NCBI GenBank assembly: GCA_000151295.1 | Contig: GG745371.1 | Span: 460,632-477,058, forward strand | Direction of reading: 5' to 3' | Source of the DNA: Allomyces macrogynus ATCC 38327 | Taxonomy: Eukaryota; Blastocladiomycota; Blastocladiomycetes; Blastocladiales; Blastocladiaceae | DNA: 16,427 nucleotides | Shown: one piece after another, positions 1 to 12,600 of the stretch | How positions within the stretch are numbered: the first letter of the stretch is position 1 | How the letters are laid out: each line of letters starts with the position of its first letter | The notes under the pieces: model-generated | Seen by the model: the letters and a program-made list of their open reading frames with translations, nothing else | Told to the model about the DNA's origin: nothing | The model's database searches: none | Position numbers and translations under genes: made by a program

Positions 1-646
1 CCATCCAGCCTGCTTAGAGACGCTGAGCGTCGGATGCCGAGGTCCAGGCGATGACGAGGAGCCAAGCACAACGTACGAAGCAAGGAGCGGCTTACACATG
101 CCTCGGGCGGGTGTGTGCGGATGGTAGGCGCGGCACGTGATGCGGGATCAGGCGCAGATCAGAAATGTCGGGGATGTCGCGGCCGATTTAATGTTGGCAA
201 TCGACGTGAAAGAAGTGTTGGGAGACGCTGGGAACTTATCACGCTGTAGTCACGCCAACTGTGTTTAGAGCACTGCGCGTCGCAGCTGTCTCCCACCACC
301 ACCACTACCCCGCTGCCGTTGACCGACCGATCGACGTCGTCGACGTCGCGCCGCTGCTGCCGGTCGCTGCGCGCTCTCGCTCGCCCGCAACTTGTTGCCG
401 TGGGCGCCCCGGGACGTGCTCGCCGCGCCGTCGCTGCTCTGCCGGCTCCTGCTCCCTCTACCACCCGCATCACCGTGTACAGCTCGCCGCCTGCTGGTTG
501 GGCGGCCCCCCTTCTTTTCCTCCACAACCCACGACACCCACTTCAAGCCGATCACTCAGTTTATTACCCAAGAGTTTCACCGGATCCGCACTCTCTCGAC
601 ACCGTCGCTCGCTGCATACACCCGTGCCAGCCCAGCACGCCCCACC
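1..646. other. 5' flank and probable 5' UTR of the giant gene
   Basis: No convincing coding region is seen on either strand. The open frames here are arginine, proline and serine rich, as random GC-rich DNA would give, and show no family motif. The 3' half (about 450-646) is C- and CT-rich and leads into an ATG in good context (cccaccATG) at 647, so it is probably promoter plus 5' UTR. Two GACGTC hexamers at 333-338 and 342-347 are the only possible regulatory sites noticed. The first 250 bases could belong to the flank of another gene outside the window. Confidence 0.5.
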
Positions 647-3600
647 ATGCACCGTGGTCCTGCACCGCACGACGCGACCAACTCGGCCTTCCCCGCCGAC
701 TGGCTCGCCAAGGACCGCGCCCTATTTCGCGACACCACCATGCCCCCAACCTCTTCACCTTCACCGCCGCTGCCGCCCGTCTCGCGCGCTCGATCCGAGG
801 ACCGCCAGGATGCTGCCGACAGCCGGTCGGCCTGGTCGTCGGCGACAACCTCGGCCGCGGCCATGGACGCCGCTTCTTCGCCGAGAGTCGGTGCCAGTTC
901 GGCACGCCGTGCGCGGTCGGCGACTCGCGCGAGATCCCGCGCACGGGCGGCTGCGACGGTGGCCGCGGCCGCCGCCGGGATGCCGGATGCCACGGATTTG
1001 GAGCGCGAGCGGTACTTTGCATTTTTCACTTTGTACAGAGGCATAGACGCAGTGCACTGACGCCCGGGATGAATGTGTTTGTAGCCACCAGTTCCGGCTC
1101 ATGCGCATTCGCGAAAAGACCTACGACGTGAACTTGGTCTCGACGTCAATGCCTACCTACGAGCCGCTGCTCGACGAGTACTTGCAGGATCACTTGAACA
1201 CGCCGTCGATTCGCCATCATTTGGTCTCGCTGGGCGTGGTACGTTCAGAACGACCGGTTCAAGGCGGATCATGAGGTAGCGTTCTCACCATTTCGTGCGC
1301 TGTAGATTGACGAGGACGGCTATATTGTCGACGACCGCACCTTCAAGTACGCGCAGCTCGCGCTCGACCGCGCCGAGCGCGAAACCGACCTCGAGCGGTC
1401 CGCACAACAGCGCGAGATTGACCGTGAGGTCGAAGTACGTTATTTTGATTGACCGCCGCATTCTTCGCCCTCGCGAATTCGCGTCCTCACCCTCCCCATC
1501 TTCGACTAGGTCGCTCTCCGACATGCGCAAGATAACTCTGCCACCGCACGCCGCCTACGCGGCCGCGGTGGCGACATCTGGACCAAAGTCACGGAACACT
1601 ACGCGCCACGGATGGCTGCGGCCGCTGCCGCCCGTGCCGCGACCGCGTCGCCGTCGGGATCCCCTTTGGCGTCGCCACCACCCTCCTCGCCCGCACGCGC
1701 CACGACCGCGAGCCCGACTGCACGCGCGACTACCGCAGCCGCGGCCATCGCATCCGCAGCTGTTGCCTCCGCATCCGCCCCACTCCCGCCCGTCCCCGCT
1801 CATCGCATCCACGCGTCGGGCATTTCATCGCGGTACAACCTGCAGTCGTCCCGGACCTCCTCGACCGCGGGCACTCGTGCCGATCTGGCTCCCACTTCGG
1901 CCGTGTGGGGCGGGACCGCGTCGTCGACCCGGCCCGGATCCGCCGACGTCGTGCGCTCGCGACCCGCGGGTGCCCGGGTCGCGCGGACCACCAATCCCGC
2001 CGCCGTATCGCACGCCGACACGACGCGCCCGAAAAGCGCCAACGTGCGTGGCCGTACGACGACGCCGACACCGGGAGCCGAAGACGCGCGCCGTGATCCG
2101 GTCGCCGAGTTTTATAACGATTACCTGAAGGACGAATTTGATGCGCCGCCGCACGACGTTTCGACCGCGTCGCTGACCTCGGTCGGGAGAGTACGCAACC
2201 GTGGAGTCGCGGAAAGAGCAACGGTCTCGGCCCCGCGGACGCCGCCGCGCGCCACGTCCTCGTCGCCACGGAAATCGGCGGCGCGGTTGCCCACGAGTCC
2301 ACTGAGTAACCATACATCGCTGCCGGGGAGTTCGAGCTGGGAGGCTCAGTCGGATTCGGGCAGTGAGCAGATGCCGGCACCGTCGCGGCCACGGCCTACG
2401 ACTGCGGGGCAGACTCGGACTGCACGTACCGCCGCCGTCGCTGTTCCGCCGCCGACGTCCGCACCGGACCAGATTCTCGCGGATGCGCCAACCCAAACGT
2501 CGCACCACGACCTGGTCGCGGTCGCGAGCCAGACGTCCAACCATCCCGGATTGGCCGAGATGGCCGTGCAATATTCGGACCCGCGGCTGTTCCGTGACGA
2601 CGCTCAGCAGACGCAGCCGGTCGTGTTTGATAGTCAGACACAGACGACGGATAAGGTCGCTCGTGACGCGATAGTGCAGATCCACGCAAATGCGTTGGAG
2701 TCGGCGCAGCAGACGAGCGAGACGTGTGTTACCGAGCGCAACGTGCAGACGGACGCGACGAGGATGGAGGAGGTCGGGGTCCAGTTGGGCGGGCCGGGAA
2801 CGAGCGGCGCGGGAACGAGTACCGCTGCTCTCGTTGAGACGAGCGGCGTTGGAACGCAGTCGGTCACGTCGCGCGGGGTCGATTCAGAAGTGCAGGCGGA
2901 TGCCGTGCCACGGACCGAGACGGGGGTCCAGGCGAGTCGACGCGCGACGAGTGCGCGGTCAGTCGCTGCCATGACGAGTAACCCGACCTTGGCCGGTCCG
3001 CCGGCGACGACGCCAGAGGAAGCCAAGGCGCTCGAAGCGAGTTTGCTCGCGATCCACGTGGCGTTCCAGCAGTGCGACTACCCGCTCGTGCAACGTCTCG
3101 GCGAGGACCTGGTCGCCAACGTCACGTCGGTCCATCAGTTTGATGCCGACCCGCTGCGCAAGGCAATTGTCGCCGAAGCCTACTTTGCCATGTCACGCGC
3201 GGCCTACCACGCGCGCGACGCCGAGTCGTGCGAAACGCATTTGCTGCTCGCGTTCCGGTACGGCGTCGACGCGCCGGAACTGCTCAAAGATTTGATCCGG
3301 TTCAAGCACCGGTTGATCATCGAGGACGAACGCGCGGATGCCGCGGCCGCAGGGAACGAGGACGTGGCCATGGACCCGGCCGAGTTTACGCGGACCGAGA
3401 ATTTGCTGTTCGAGTATATCGGCAACCTCGGCGGGGATTTGGGCAAGATCGTTCGCCAGGTGCGGATCAGTAAGCGCCGCGCGAGCACAAACGCGATCAA
3501 GGCCGAGCCGACGGCAGCGGCGACGTCGGACGCATCGCCGTCACCAGCAACACCTACCAAGGACTCGCGCCGTCGGTCAGCGGTCACGTCGCCCACCGGC

Positions 3601-6600
3601 TCGAAATCCGCGCTCGGCTCCAAGTCGCCATCGGCCGCATCCGTCCGCCGTACGCCTAGTGCTGGCGGTGCCGCGACACCCACTAGACCCATAACGGCCG
3701 CGGCACGCGTCGCCGTACGCCGAATCGCAGCTGTCCAAGTCACTGGAGAACGTGCGCGCGTCGCGGTCCGCGAGTAAGAGCGACGTGCCCCGTGCGAGTC
3801 GTGCCGAGAGTATGGTGGCTGCGGAAACGACGACGGTAGCGCAGGTAGCGCAGGTTGATGGCCGCGGACCGCGTCGGTCACCTGCGTCGCGGCACGGGCT
3901 TGGCAGCGGCGCGATTGGGGCCGGGTCGCGCGCGCGCGGAAGCGCACCGGAGCCTGCTGCTGCACCTGTTCAAGATCCGGCACCTATGTCCCGGTCCGCG
4001 AGTGTCGCCGCCGACGAATCCCGCCGCGACACGACCAAGTCTGCGACCGTATCGCGCCCGGCATCGGCAGGCAAGTCTCTCCGCGACACCGCCACCGCGG
4101 GTCCGTCGCGGCCATCGTCTAAGCCGACAACGCGCACCACGTCGGTGCAGGACACGGCGGTGCGTGCCGGGTCGATGCGGTCGCTGACCTCGTTCCGTGG
4201 GTCGGCCGCTTCGTTTGAGTCGGAGTTTGATCCGTTGGTGCCGATGGGCGCGCCCGCGGGGGCGACGGACCGGCTGATGTCGGCGTCGAAGAGGAGCGGG
4301 TCGGTGCAGGCTGTGCAGCAGGAGCAGGAGCCGCCGCGTGGGAGTATTCGGGACGTGTCGGCCTCAAACGAGCCAACCAAGGACGAGACGGTAAGCCCGG
4401 TGCCTGCGCAAGACGTGCCGGGGCCCGTCATGCACGAGGGCGTGGACGCCGCAAGCGCCGCGAGCGCGTCTGCCAACGACGAGCCCGCGCTCAACCCGGC
4501 CCTCGTCGCGATTCCAGCATCCGTCTCCGCGTCGGCGCTCTTGGTCAAGTCGGCACTCGATGTATCCTCGCCCAAGTCAGCCGCGTCGCGCACGGATCTG
4601 ACGGCAGCAACGACGACGGCGCTTCCAGCGTCTTTGGCCGCGTCGCAGATGCTCGTCGAATACCATGATTCAGCGCCGGCGGATCAAGTCCCGGAGGCGA
4701 TCCACCAAGGCGCACCGGTACCTGCGCCCGCGACAGCTCAGCAAGAGCCAGTTTCCGCCTCGACCGCTGACGAGTATGTGGTGTCGGTCTCGCAATATCA
4801 CGATACTATTGCAACACGCGCACCGCTCCCGGCCTCGGTCGCCGCGTCGCAGAACTTGGTCCAGGACGAGACCGCGGCACACGTGCGCGCCGTGCAAAGC
4901 GACAGTCACCTCGCGGCCACCTCGGCAAGCGTCGCGCTCCCCGCGTCGGCCGCCGTGTCCCAAGCCCTCGCGCATCAGCTCGCTGATGGCGCCGCGAATT
5001 CAACATCTGAGCCGGCCCTGGCCGCTCCAGTCGCGGCGGAGACTCGGCCGACGGCCAGTTACGAGCATTTGGCGAGCGCCGCTGGCGTGGGACTGCCCGC
5101 ATCGGTCGCGGCGTCGCGCGTGCAGCTGGGCAGTCGCGACACCATCGCACCTGGTACCCGCGCTCACCCGACTGCTATGACCGCCACGCCGCCGTCGCTG
5201 GCTCCTGGGATCGGTTTGCTGGCGGGCGCCGCTGGGATCGCGCTGCTGACGTCCGCGGCGGCGGCGCAAGCGTTGTCGTCGCGCAGCAATAAATCCGGTT
5301 CGGCCGCCGCTCACGAGGAAGCACCGGCCGCGGCAGTGTACGCACCAACTCGACCGGCCGCAAGTAGCGATCATTTAGCGAGCGCCGCAAGCGTCGCTCT
5401 GCCCGCGTCGGTGGCCGCTTCGCAGATCTTGGGCTGCAGCGACGATCCTGCCGCGTCGCCTAGCCTCGAGCATGCGCCGGCGGGACCGACCAAAGAACCT
5501 GCACAACCTGCCACGAGCAACGACCATTTGGCGAGCGCCGCAGGCGTCGCTCTGCCTGTTTCCGTGACGGCGTCGCCGGTCTTGGGTCGCAGTGACGAGC
5601 TTGTTGCGCCCGTCCATTCACGAAAAGTCGTTGGCGGCACCAGTCGATGCTACCGCACAGCCGATCACTAGCACCGATCATTTGGCGAGCGCGCAGGCGT
5701 CGCTCTCCCCGCATCCGTGGCTGCATCGCAGTTTTGACTTATCACGACGATACTGCCGCGTCGCCCATTCACGATTCGCAACCAGCCATCAGCAATTATC
5801 AATTGGCGAGCGCCGCGGGCGTCGCTCTTCCCGTGTCGGTCGCCGCGTCGCAAGTTTTGGCTCGCAGCGACTATATATACAAGTCGTCTGCCAATGAACA
5901 TCCGTTCGTAGCCACGGTTCCGCCGTCACAGTCGGCCGAACATTTGGCAAGCGCGATCAGCGCCGCTCTTCCGGAGTCGGTGGCAGCATCGCAAAGCCTG
6001 GCGCGCAGCGACAATCACGTCTCGGCGGCAATCGCTGACCAGTCTCACCAGGCATCAGCCGATGCGCCCTTGCAACAGGCTGTCAGCGACGACCATTTGA
6101 CGAGCGCAGCGGGTATTGCTCTGCCCGCGTCCATCGCGGCGTCGCAGACTTTGGCTCGTGGCGACAACGTCGTGCTCGAGCAGTCATTAGCGGCAACGTC
6201 GGAAGTACCGGCGCAGCCATCTGTCAGCGACAGCCATTTGATGAGCGCCGCGGGCGTCGCCCTGCCTGCGTCCGGGGCGGCGTCGCAGATGTTGGTGCGC
6301 AGCAACGACGACGTTTCGCACGGCGCGCTTGCAGTCCTGCTCCCAGCGTCGGTTGCCGCGTCGCAGAACCTGAGTGTCGAGGTGGAACCCGCGCCGTTGC
6401 GGCCGTCTTTGTCGCAACCGCTGGCTCGCAGTCGCGACTCGCTCGAAGTGGCCGCTGGGCAAGCGCTTCCGGCCTCGGTCGCGGCGTCGCAGGCCTTGGC
6501 GTTGTCGCCGGCGCGGTCGAATGCCGCGAGTAACGACCATTTGGCGAGTGTTGCTGCTGGGATCGCGCTGCCGGCATCGGTGGCCGCGTCCCAGCTCTTG

Positions 6601-9600
6601 ACGCGCGACCGTGACAAACCTCACGACGTGCCGCCTACGGTACCCGCTCGCCATTTTGCGAGCCACGATCAGTTGGCTGCAAGTGTCGCTGGGATTGCTC
6701 TCCCAGCGTCAGTCGCCACGTCGACCATTTTGGCACCACCCGAAATCGGCAGCGCCGAGGCCCGCCGAATGGACGTGGTCGCGACTGATTTGCAAGAACG
6801 AGCCGCAAGCGACGACCAAATCGCGGATGTGGCCGCCGGCATTGCGCTTCCGGCATCGGTGGCCGCGTCACAGATATTAACGAGCCGATCCGAAGTGTTG
6901 TGCGACGCGAGCGAGCTCCCGCTTCCCCTGCCTGTCGCCATGTCACAGCACTTGGGTCACAGCCGAACGAACGTCGCAGAGCCGGCCACCGAGAACGCGT
7001 CAGTTCCGCCCTCCGAAGCGCATGAACTGGCCGCGCACGTCGCGACGGCCGACGTGACACCGACGGATTCGCGCCCGCTGTCGGCACCTGTGTCACAGGT
7101 CCTCATGGAGAGCCGCGAGAGTGTTTCGGGTTTGGCGGCCGGGATCGCGCTGCCTGCGTCGGTCGCGGCATCGCAATCATTGGCACCTGCCGTTCACCTC
7201 GACGTGGATCCTTCGTCGGCTCCGCTACTCGGATCAAGGTTCGCGTCGCAGACGCTCTCAGCAAGTCATGGTCGCCTCACGGAAGTGGCAGCTGGCAAAC
7301 CACTTCCAGTTTCGGTCGCTGTGTCGCAGATGCTCGCCGATGGACCGTGTGGGGCTGAGGTCGAGTCTGTTCCGGCCGCATCAAACGTGTTGGCGCCGTT
7401 GCCTGCTGCTTCGAGCGTTGACGACGTTAAGGACCGCGCTACTGGCATCGCGCTCCCGGCCTTGGTCGCGGCATCCCAAAGACTTGTCGTCGATCGAGAT
7501 ACTGCCGATTCTGCGTCTGTTGCCAACCGTGGCAGTCTCGACAACCTGACCGCCGCATCCCAGCAACTCGTTGTAGACGATCATGTTGCGTCTGCGCTCC
7601 GCGCTCCCCTCCCGCATTTTGTTCCAGCGTCGCAGCTGCTCCAAGGCTCTGAAACGCGGTCGAATTCCGCAAGTCGTGCTGATTTGGCTGTGGCTCTGAG
7701 CGCGCAGCTTCCTGCGTCCGTGGCGGCCTCGCAAGCGCTGATACCCGTCGTTGACAGCGCCGATGCGGCTGCCCACGATGCGCAGCATGTAACGGGACCA
7801 GAGCATGTTCCGACGGCGAGCTCCACACGCGAAGTCAACGAGCCGCACTCTATTTCCCCGAGACTTGTTGCCATGCCCGCATCCGTCGCAGCATCATTGG
7901 TCTTGGCCAGCGTTCCCGACGACCCGGCACCCAGTCCGCATTCTGTCCCGATCCCAGTTTCCGTAGCGGCCTCGACTGTTCAGCTCGCTGGTTCGGCTGC
8001 GACTGACCCGCAGGTGATGGGCGAGACCGACGCCGATCAAGTGGCATTACCCGCATCGGTTGCAGCATCCACGGCCGTTCTCGCCAGTTCCAGGTCCAGT
8101 ATTGCCGAGGCGCCCGTCGACCCAAGCCAATTTGCTCTCCCGGCCTCGGTCGCGGCCTCGACCGTATTGCTGAGCGACCGCATTGGTTCATTCGAAGATC
8201 ATACCAACAGGTCAGCGGAGACGCGTATTGTCCCGCTCCGGGCCTCGGCGACCGCGTCGCAAACGCTCTTTGGCGGTGTGGACGCGGAAATGACGAAATC
8301 AGCCGACCCGCTCGGCACACCGCTCCCCGCGTCGGTAATCATGTCGTTGCCCAACTCGGGCCTCGCAGCCACGAGCACGGCCGGATTGGCCCATGGTGTT
8401 CCGCTGCCAGCTTCCGTAGCCGCATCGATGGCGCTGCTCAACGACACAGCGTCGGTTTATGAGGAAGAACGTGCCGACAATGCGTCGAGCCCGCGGCTTG
8501 TTCCGCTTCCAGCATCGGTCGCGGCATCCATGATCCTCGCCGGTGTCTCTGACGCTGCCTCGACACCGCAGTCGGACGTCACACTCGAGCCGGGATCGCC
8601 GTCGGAATCGTGGAACAACAACGCAGTGATTGAAAGAATCCCGCTCAAAGGTGGCAGTGACCCGGCCAGCCCGCAACTCGTTCCCTTGCCTGCGTCGGTC
8701 GCAGCGTCGATGAACTCGCTTGCCGATTCGCGGTCTCGGGACGTACTGACTTCAGCCGCCGCTGTCGCGCTCCCGGGATCTGTCAGTGCGTCGCGCGAGC
8801 TCCTGACCTCGAGCAGATTTGCCAAGGATGACGCGACGGGTCCAACAATCGAACCGGCCGACGACGACCGTGGGGCCCTCGCTCACGGTGTGCCGCTGCC
8901 AGCTTCCGTTGCAGCGTCGTTAAACGCCCTGAATCAACCCGAGCCCGCGTCGACGGCGAACTTGCCAGCCAGTGACCGGCCAACATCTGCACGAGACGAC
9001 GCGGCTCGTGCCGGGTCCAGTGCCCGTGCGGGCTCGATTGATTTCGGCCAAGTCCCACTGCCTGCCTCGGTCGCTGCCTCTCGTGAAGTGTTGTTCACGC
9101 CGCTGGCAGCAGTCCTTGCACCGCTTGCAGCCGTGCCTCTGGTCAAGAACGAGCCGACCCCGGATTTTGACGCTACCGTTGTCCCGCTTCCGGGCTCGAT
9201 CGCGTCGTCGTTGAACGTTTTGACCGAGTGTACCGAGTGTGCCTCGGTCAACACCGCTTCCAACGTCGAAGCAATTCATGACGACGACGACGACGACGCG
9301 GCACGTGTGCCTCTCCCGCCGTCGATTGCTGCGTCCATGTCGTTGGCCGTCAACGCCGACGTCAACGAAGAAGCCGTGCAACCGCACGCGCTCGCGCTGC
9401 CCGCATCCGTCGCCGCGTCACTGCAGTTGCTGCGCGACACCGGATCGACCGAGTCGGGTCGCGAGTCATGCCGCGCGACCAGCATCGATTGCGCTTCCGG
9501 CCTCGGTTGTGGCCTCTCAGATGCTTGCCAGTGCACCGATTGAGCCACCAGCTCCCGTCGCGTCCGCACCACGCTGCGAAGTCACGCAATCGACGATTCT

Positions 9601-12600
9601 GTTCGAGGAGCGGGCTCGCGCACTCGAGATGGAGCCGCGTGGCGAGTACCTCGGCGACATGCATGCCAATGTGCCGCTCCCGAACTCGGTGGTCCCGTCG
9701 TTACTCAATTTGGCCGAGTTGAGACAGGGCGCTGCGACGGTTGCACCACAAGCCGAGGACCTCGCCGCGGTCACGCCACACCGTGAACTCACTCATTCTA
9801 CGATTCTCTTGAACGAGCGGGCGCACGCCCTGGAACTCGAGGAAGGAAGAGAGTATCGTGGCGACATGCACGCCAATGTCCCACTTCCCGAATCAATAGC
9901 GCCGTCACTCGCCAACTTGACCGGGTCAGGTCTCAACCAGAGCGCGCCCACAGCGCCCGTCGAGGTCGCGTCGTCGTCGCGCCACGAGCTCACGCAGTCC
10001 ACGATTCTTTTTGCAGAGCGGGCACGAGACTTGGCTTCGGACCAAGATGGCAGTGAATACCGTGGCGACATGCACGCCAATGTGCCGCTTCCCGAATCGA
10101 TGGCGCCGTCGCTCGCCAGCTTGGCCGGGACCGGTCTCAACCCGAGCGCATCAACGGATCTAATTGAGTCGGTTGGGCCCGCCGAGTCCGTATCGGCGTC
10201 GTCGCGGCGCGAACTCACGCATTCTACGATCCTCTTTGAAGAGCGCGCCCAAGCGCTCGATTTGAACCAGAGCACCGAGTACTGTGGCGACATGCACGCC
10301 AACGTACCGCTACCGGCCTCAATGGCACCGTCTTTCACGAGCCTGACCAGATCGAGTCCTCTCGATTCGAGCGCGCCGGTTGCCGTGCCGCGATCCGAGT
10401 CGGTTCAACTTGCGAACATGCCGCTCCCCGCGTCCGTGGCTGCGTCCCAGACCCTCGTCCCCGACCGGCCAAGGAGCAGTGATACCAGCCGCGCCGACGT
10501 GCCAAATGTCGACGACTTTAGCCTCTCTGAGTCATACGTAGGCGACATGCACGTGAACGTGCCGATGCCGGCGTCGGTCATGGCGTCGCGCGATATCCTC
10601 GCTGCGTCGGGCCGAGTCGCGTCGATCACTCTTCCCCATATGTTGCACGGCAACAGCAGCAACAGCAGCAGCGATGCGCAGTTGGCGGTGGATCCAAGTG
10701 GGGTTCAGTTGCCGGCATCGGTCGCGGCTTTGCAGCAGCTGGTCGCTGCTCGGAGCAACGAACGGTTCGAGCGAGATCAGCAGTTCGATCAAGACGAGCC
10801 GTTCCTGGTGCCGCTCCCGGCCTCCGTCGCGGCGTCGCAAACGTTGGCGTTTGATGAAGCGGGTGCGGCCGCACCGGGGTTGGACTGGGCAGCTGTTGAG
10901 GTCAATGGGTCGCTGTCTCTTTTGCCGCAGGACAACGCTGAAGTTTACGATTCCGAGATCGTTTCGCCAAACCTCGCCCAGGTCGAGCCCCTGACCGAGG
11001 ATCCAGTGTCGCAGGTCAACCCCGAGCGCGTCGTGCTGCCGCCGTCGGTCTCCTCGCACGCCGGTCTGCTGGCCGACGAGCCACCAGAGTCGGCCGGCTG
11101 CACGAGTGTGTCGAGTTCCGCAGCAATCGAGCATATCGAGGCCGACGTCGAACCGACATTGGATCCTGCTGGTTTCGCCCTTTCCGCGTCGGTCGCAGCA
11201 TCGCAAAGACTCGCACCGAGTACGCGCGCATCTGGGTCGCGGCTCATGTTGGAGGACTCGCGAACTCAGCCTGAGGCAGTCCCGCTGCCCGCGTCGGTCG
11301 CAGCGTCTCAGACTCTGACAACTGTCCCCGGTTCCTTTGTCGACTTGCTCCTGGCCGGTGCTGGGTCACGGCCGTCGTTTGGCAGCTCCTCGTTGGTGCC
11401 TGACGCGCCACTCAATACGAGCCAACTTATGTCCATGTCGTTCCCGGCCACTAGCGAGCTGCTCGACATGCTGCCTACAGGAGACGAGCATTTGGAGGAG
11501 ACGCGCGAGTCTCAGCAAATGGCCGACTGGTCGCTGTCGACCAACAACATGGACCTGCCGCTCCCCAACTCACCGCCGCGGTCTGCCGATGTCTTGCGGC
11601 CACGTTCAGTGGCGAGGCACGACAGCGGTCCCACGGCGCGCGAGGCGGCTGCGGTGCCGCTGCCATTGTCGACCGCAAGTTCGGTGGTAATGTCGCGCGC
11701 GTCGTCGGCGAGGAACTCGCTGGCCGGGTCCCGATCGTTGGTGCTGGCGCGCGGCACGGCGCTCCCGCTCTCGGCGCCGCCGTCGGTGGTGTTAGCAAAG
11801 AGCCCGTCGCACGAACTGCACGCTGGTACCTAGTTTGACGCTCTTATTTATTCAAGTTCATTTCTCACGTTAAGCCGGCCTGTAGACGAGCGTCAAGCTT
11901 CTGCGCCCGCGGATTTGCATGCCGACCCCGATCCAAGTGCCGTTTCCCTGCCTCCATCCTTGGCCGCGTCGCAACAACTTGACGACACCAGTTTCGCGCC
12001 GCGCACGTCACGGCCGAGCTCTGGTGCTGCTGAAGTCCGCGCCCACACCAAGGCCGCGTCGCGCGATGCGCTCGTGCCACGCCCGCAGTCACCCTCAGCT
12101 TTGCCCGCAAGCAAATCGCCGTCACGGCGCAGTATCCGGGCGCTCCCGGCATCGACGTCGTCCCTTGCGGACCGCAGCCGTGCCGAACCTGCAGCGCCGC
12201 AGCCGATTCTCGGCTGGTTGGAGGAAGCACTGGCTTCCCCGCTGCCAGCGTCCGTAGCCAACCTGGCCGCAGCAGAACCGACGCGGCGGCAAGGATCCGC
12301 CAGTTCGATCCGGCCGGAGCATAAATCGCGTGCCGACCCGACAAGCGTGCCGCTCCCAACGTCCACGTACGCGTCGATTGAAGTCCTTTCCGGCCAGACG
12401 GGTCGGCAATCGCCGTACGCCGCATCTCGCACGGCGCTCTCCGGCGCACGGTCCGTGCAGAACCTGGCCAAGAGCAAGCTCGCACAGAGCACGTCGGTAC
12501 CTTCTCTACGCGCCGCCGAGTCGGGCACGTCGCTTGCTGCCACTGCGGCCGGAGTCGCACTGCCTGCGTCGCGCAGCGCGATGGTGTCGCGGCCGGGGAG

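Noticed and set aside
1612..3777. Stand-alone gene starting at ATG 1612
   Set aside because: The frame is open upstream to a clean splice acceptor at 1509 and connects through three good introns to an ATG in strong context at 647.
3715..3778. A 64-base intron that would repair the first frame change
   Set aside because: It ends TAAG, has no CTGAC/CTCAC element or pyrimidine tract, and its frame-2 reading looks like genuine protein; an indel fits better, though this is not excluded.
5871..5880. TATA box (tatatata-like) at about 5872
   Set aside because: It lies inside the coding repeat region, encoding Asp-Tyr-Ile-Tyr, with no gene start downstream.
9279..9298. GAC microsatellite
   Set aside because: A short in-frame Asp run in an acidic linker; ordinary coding low complexity.
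5371..10338. Long minus-strand open frames rich in DAATDAGSG-type repeats
   Set aside because: They are the antisense reading of the LPASVAAS codons; the periodicity comes from the plus-strand repeat and no start, splice or family signal supports them.
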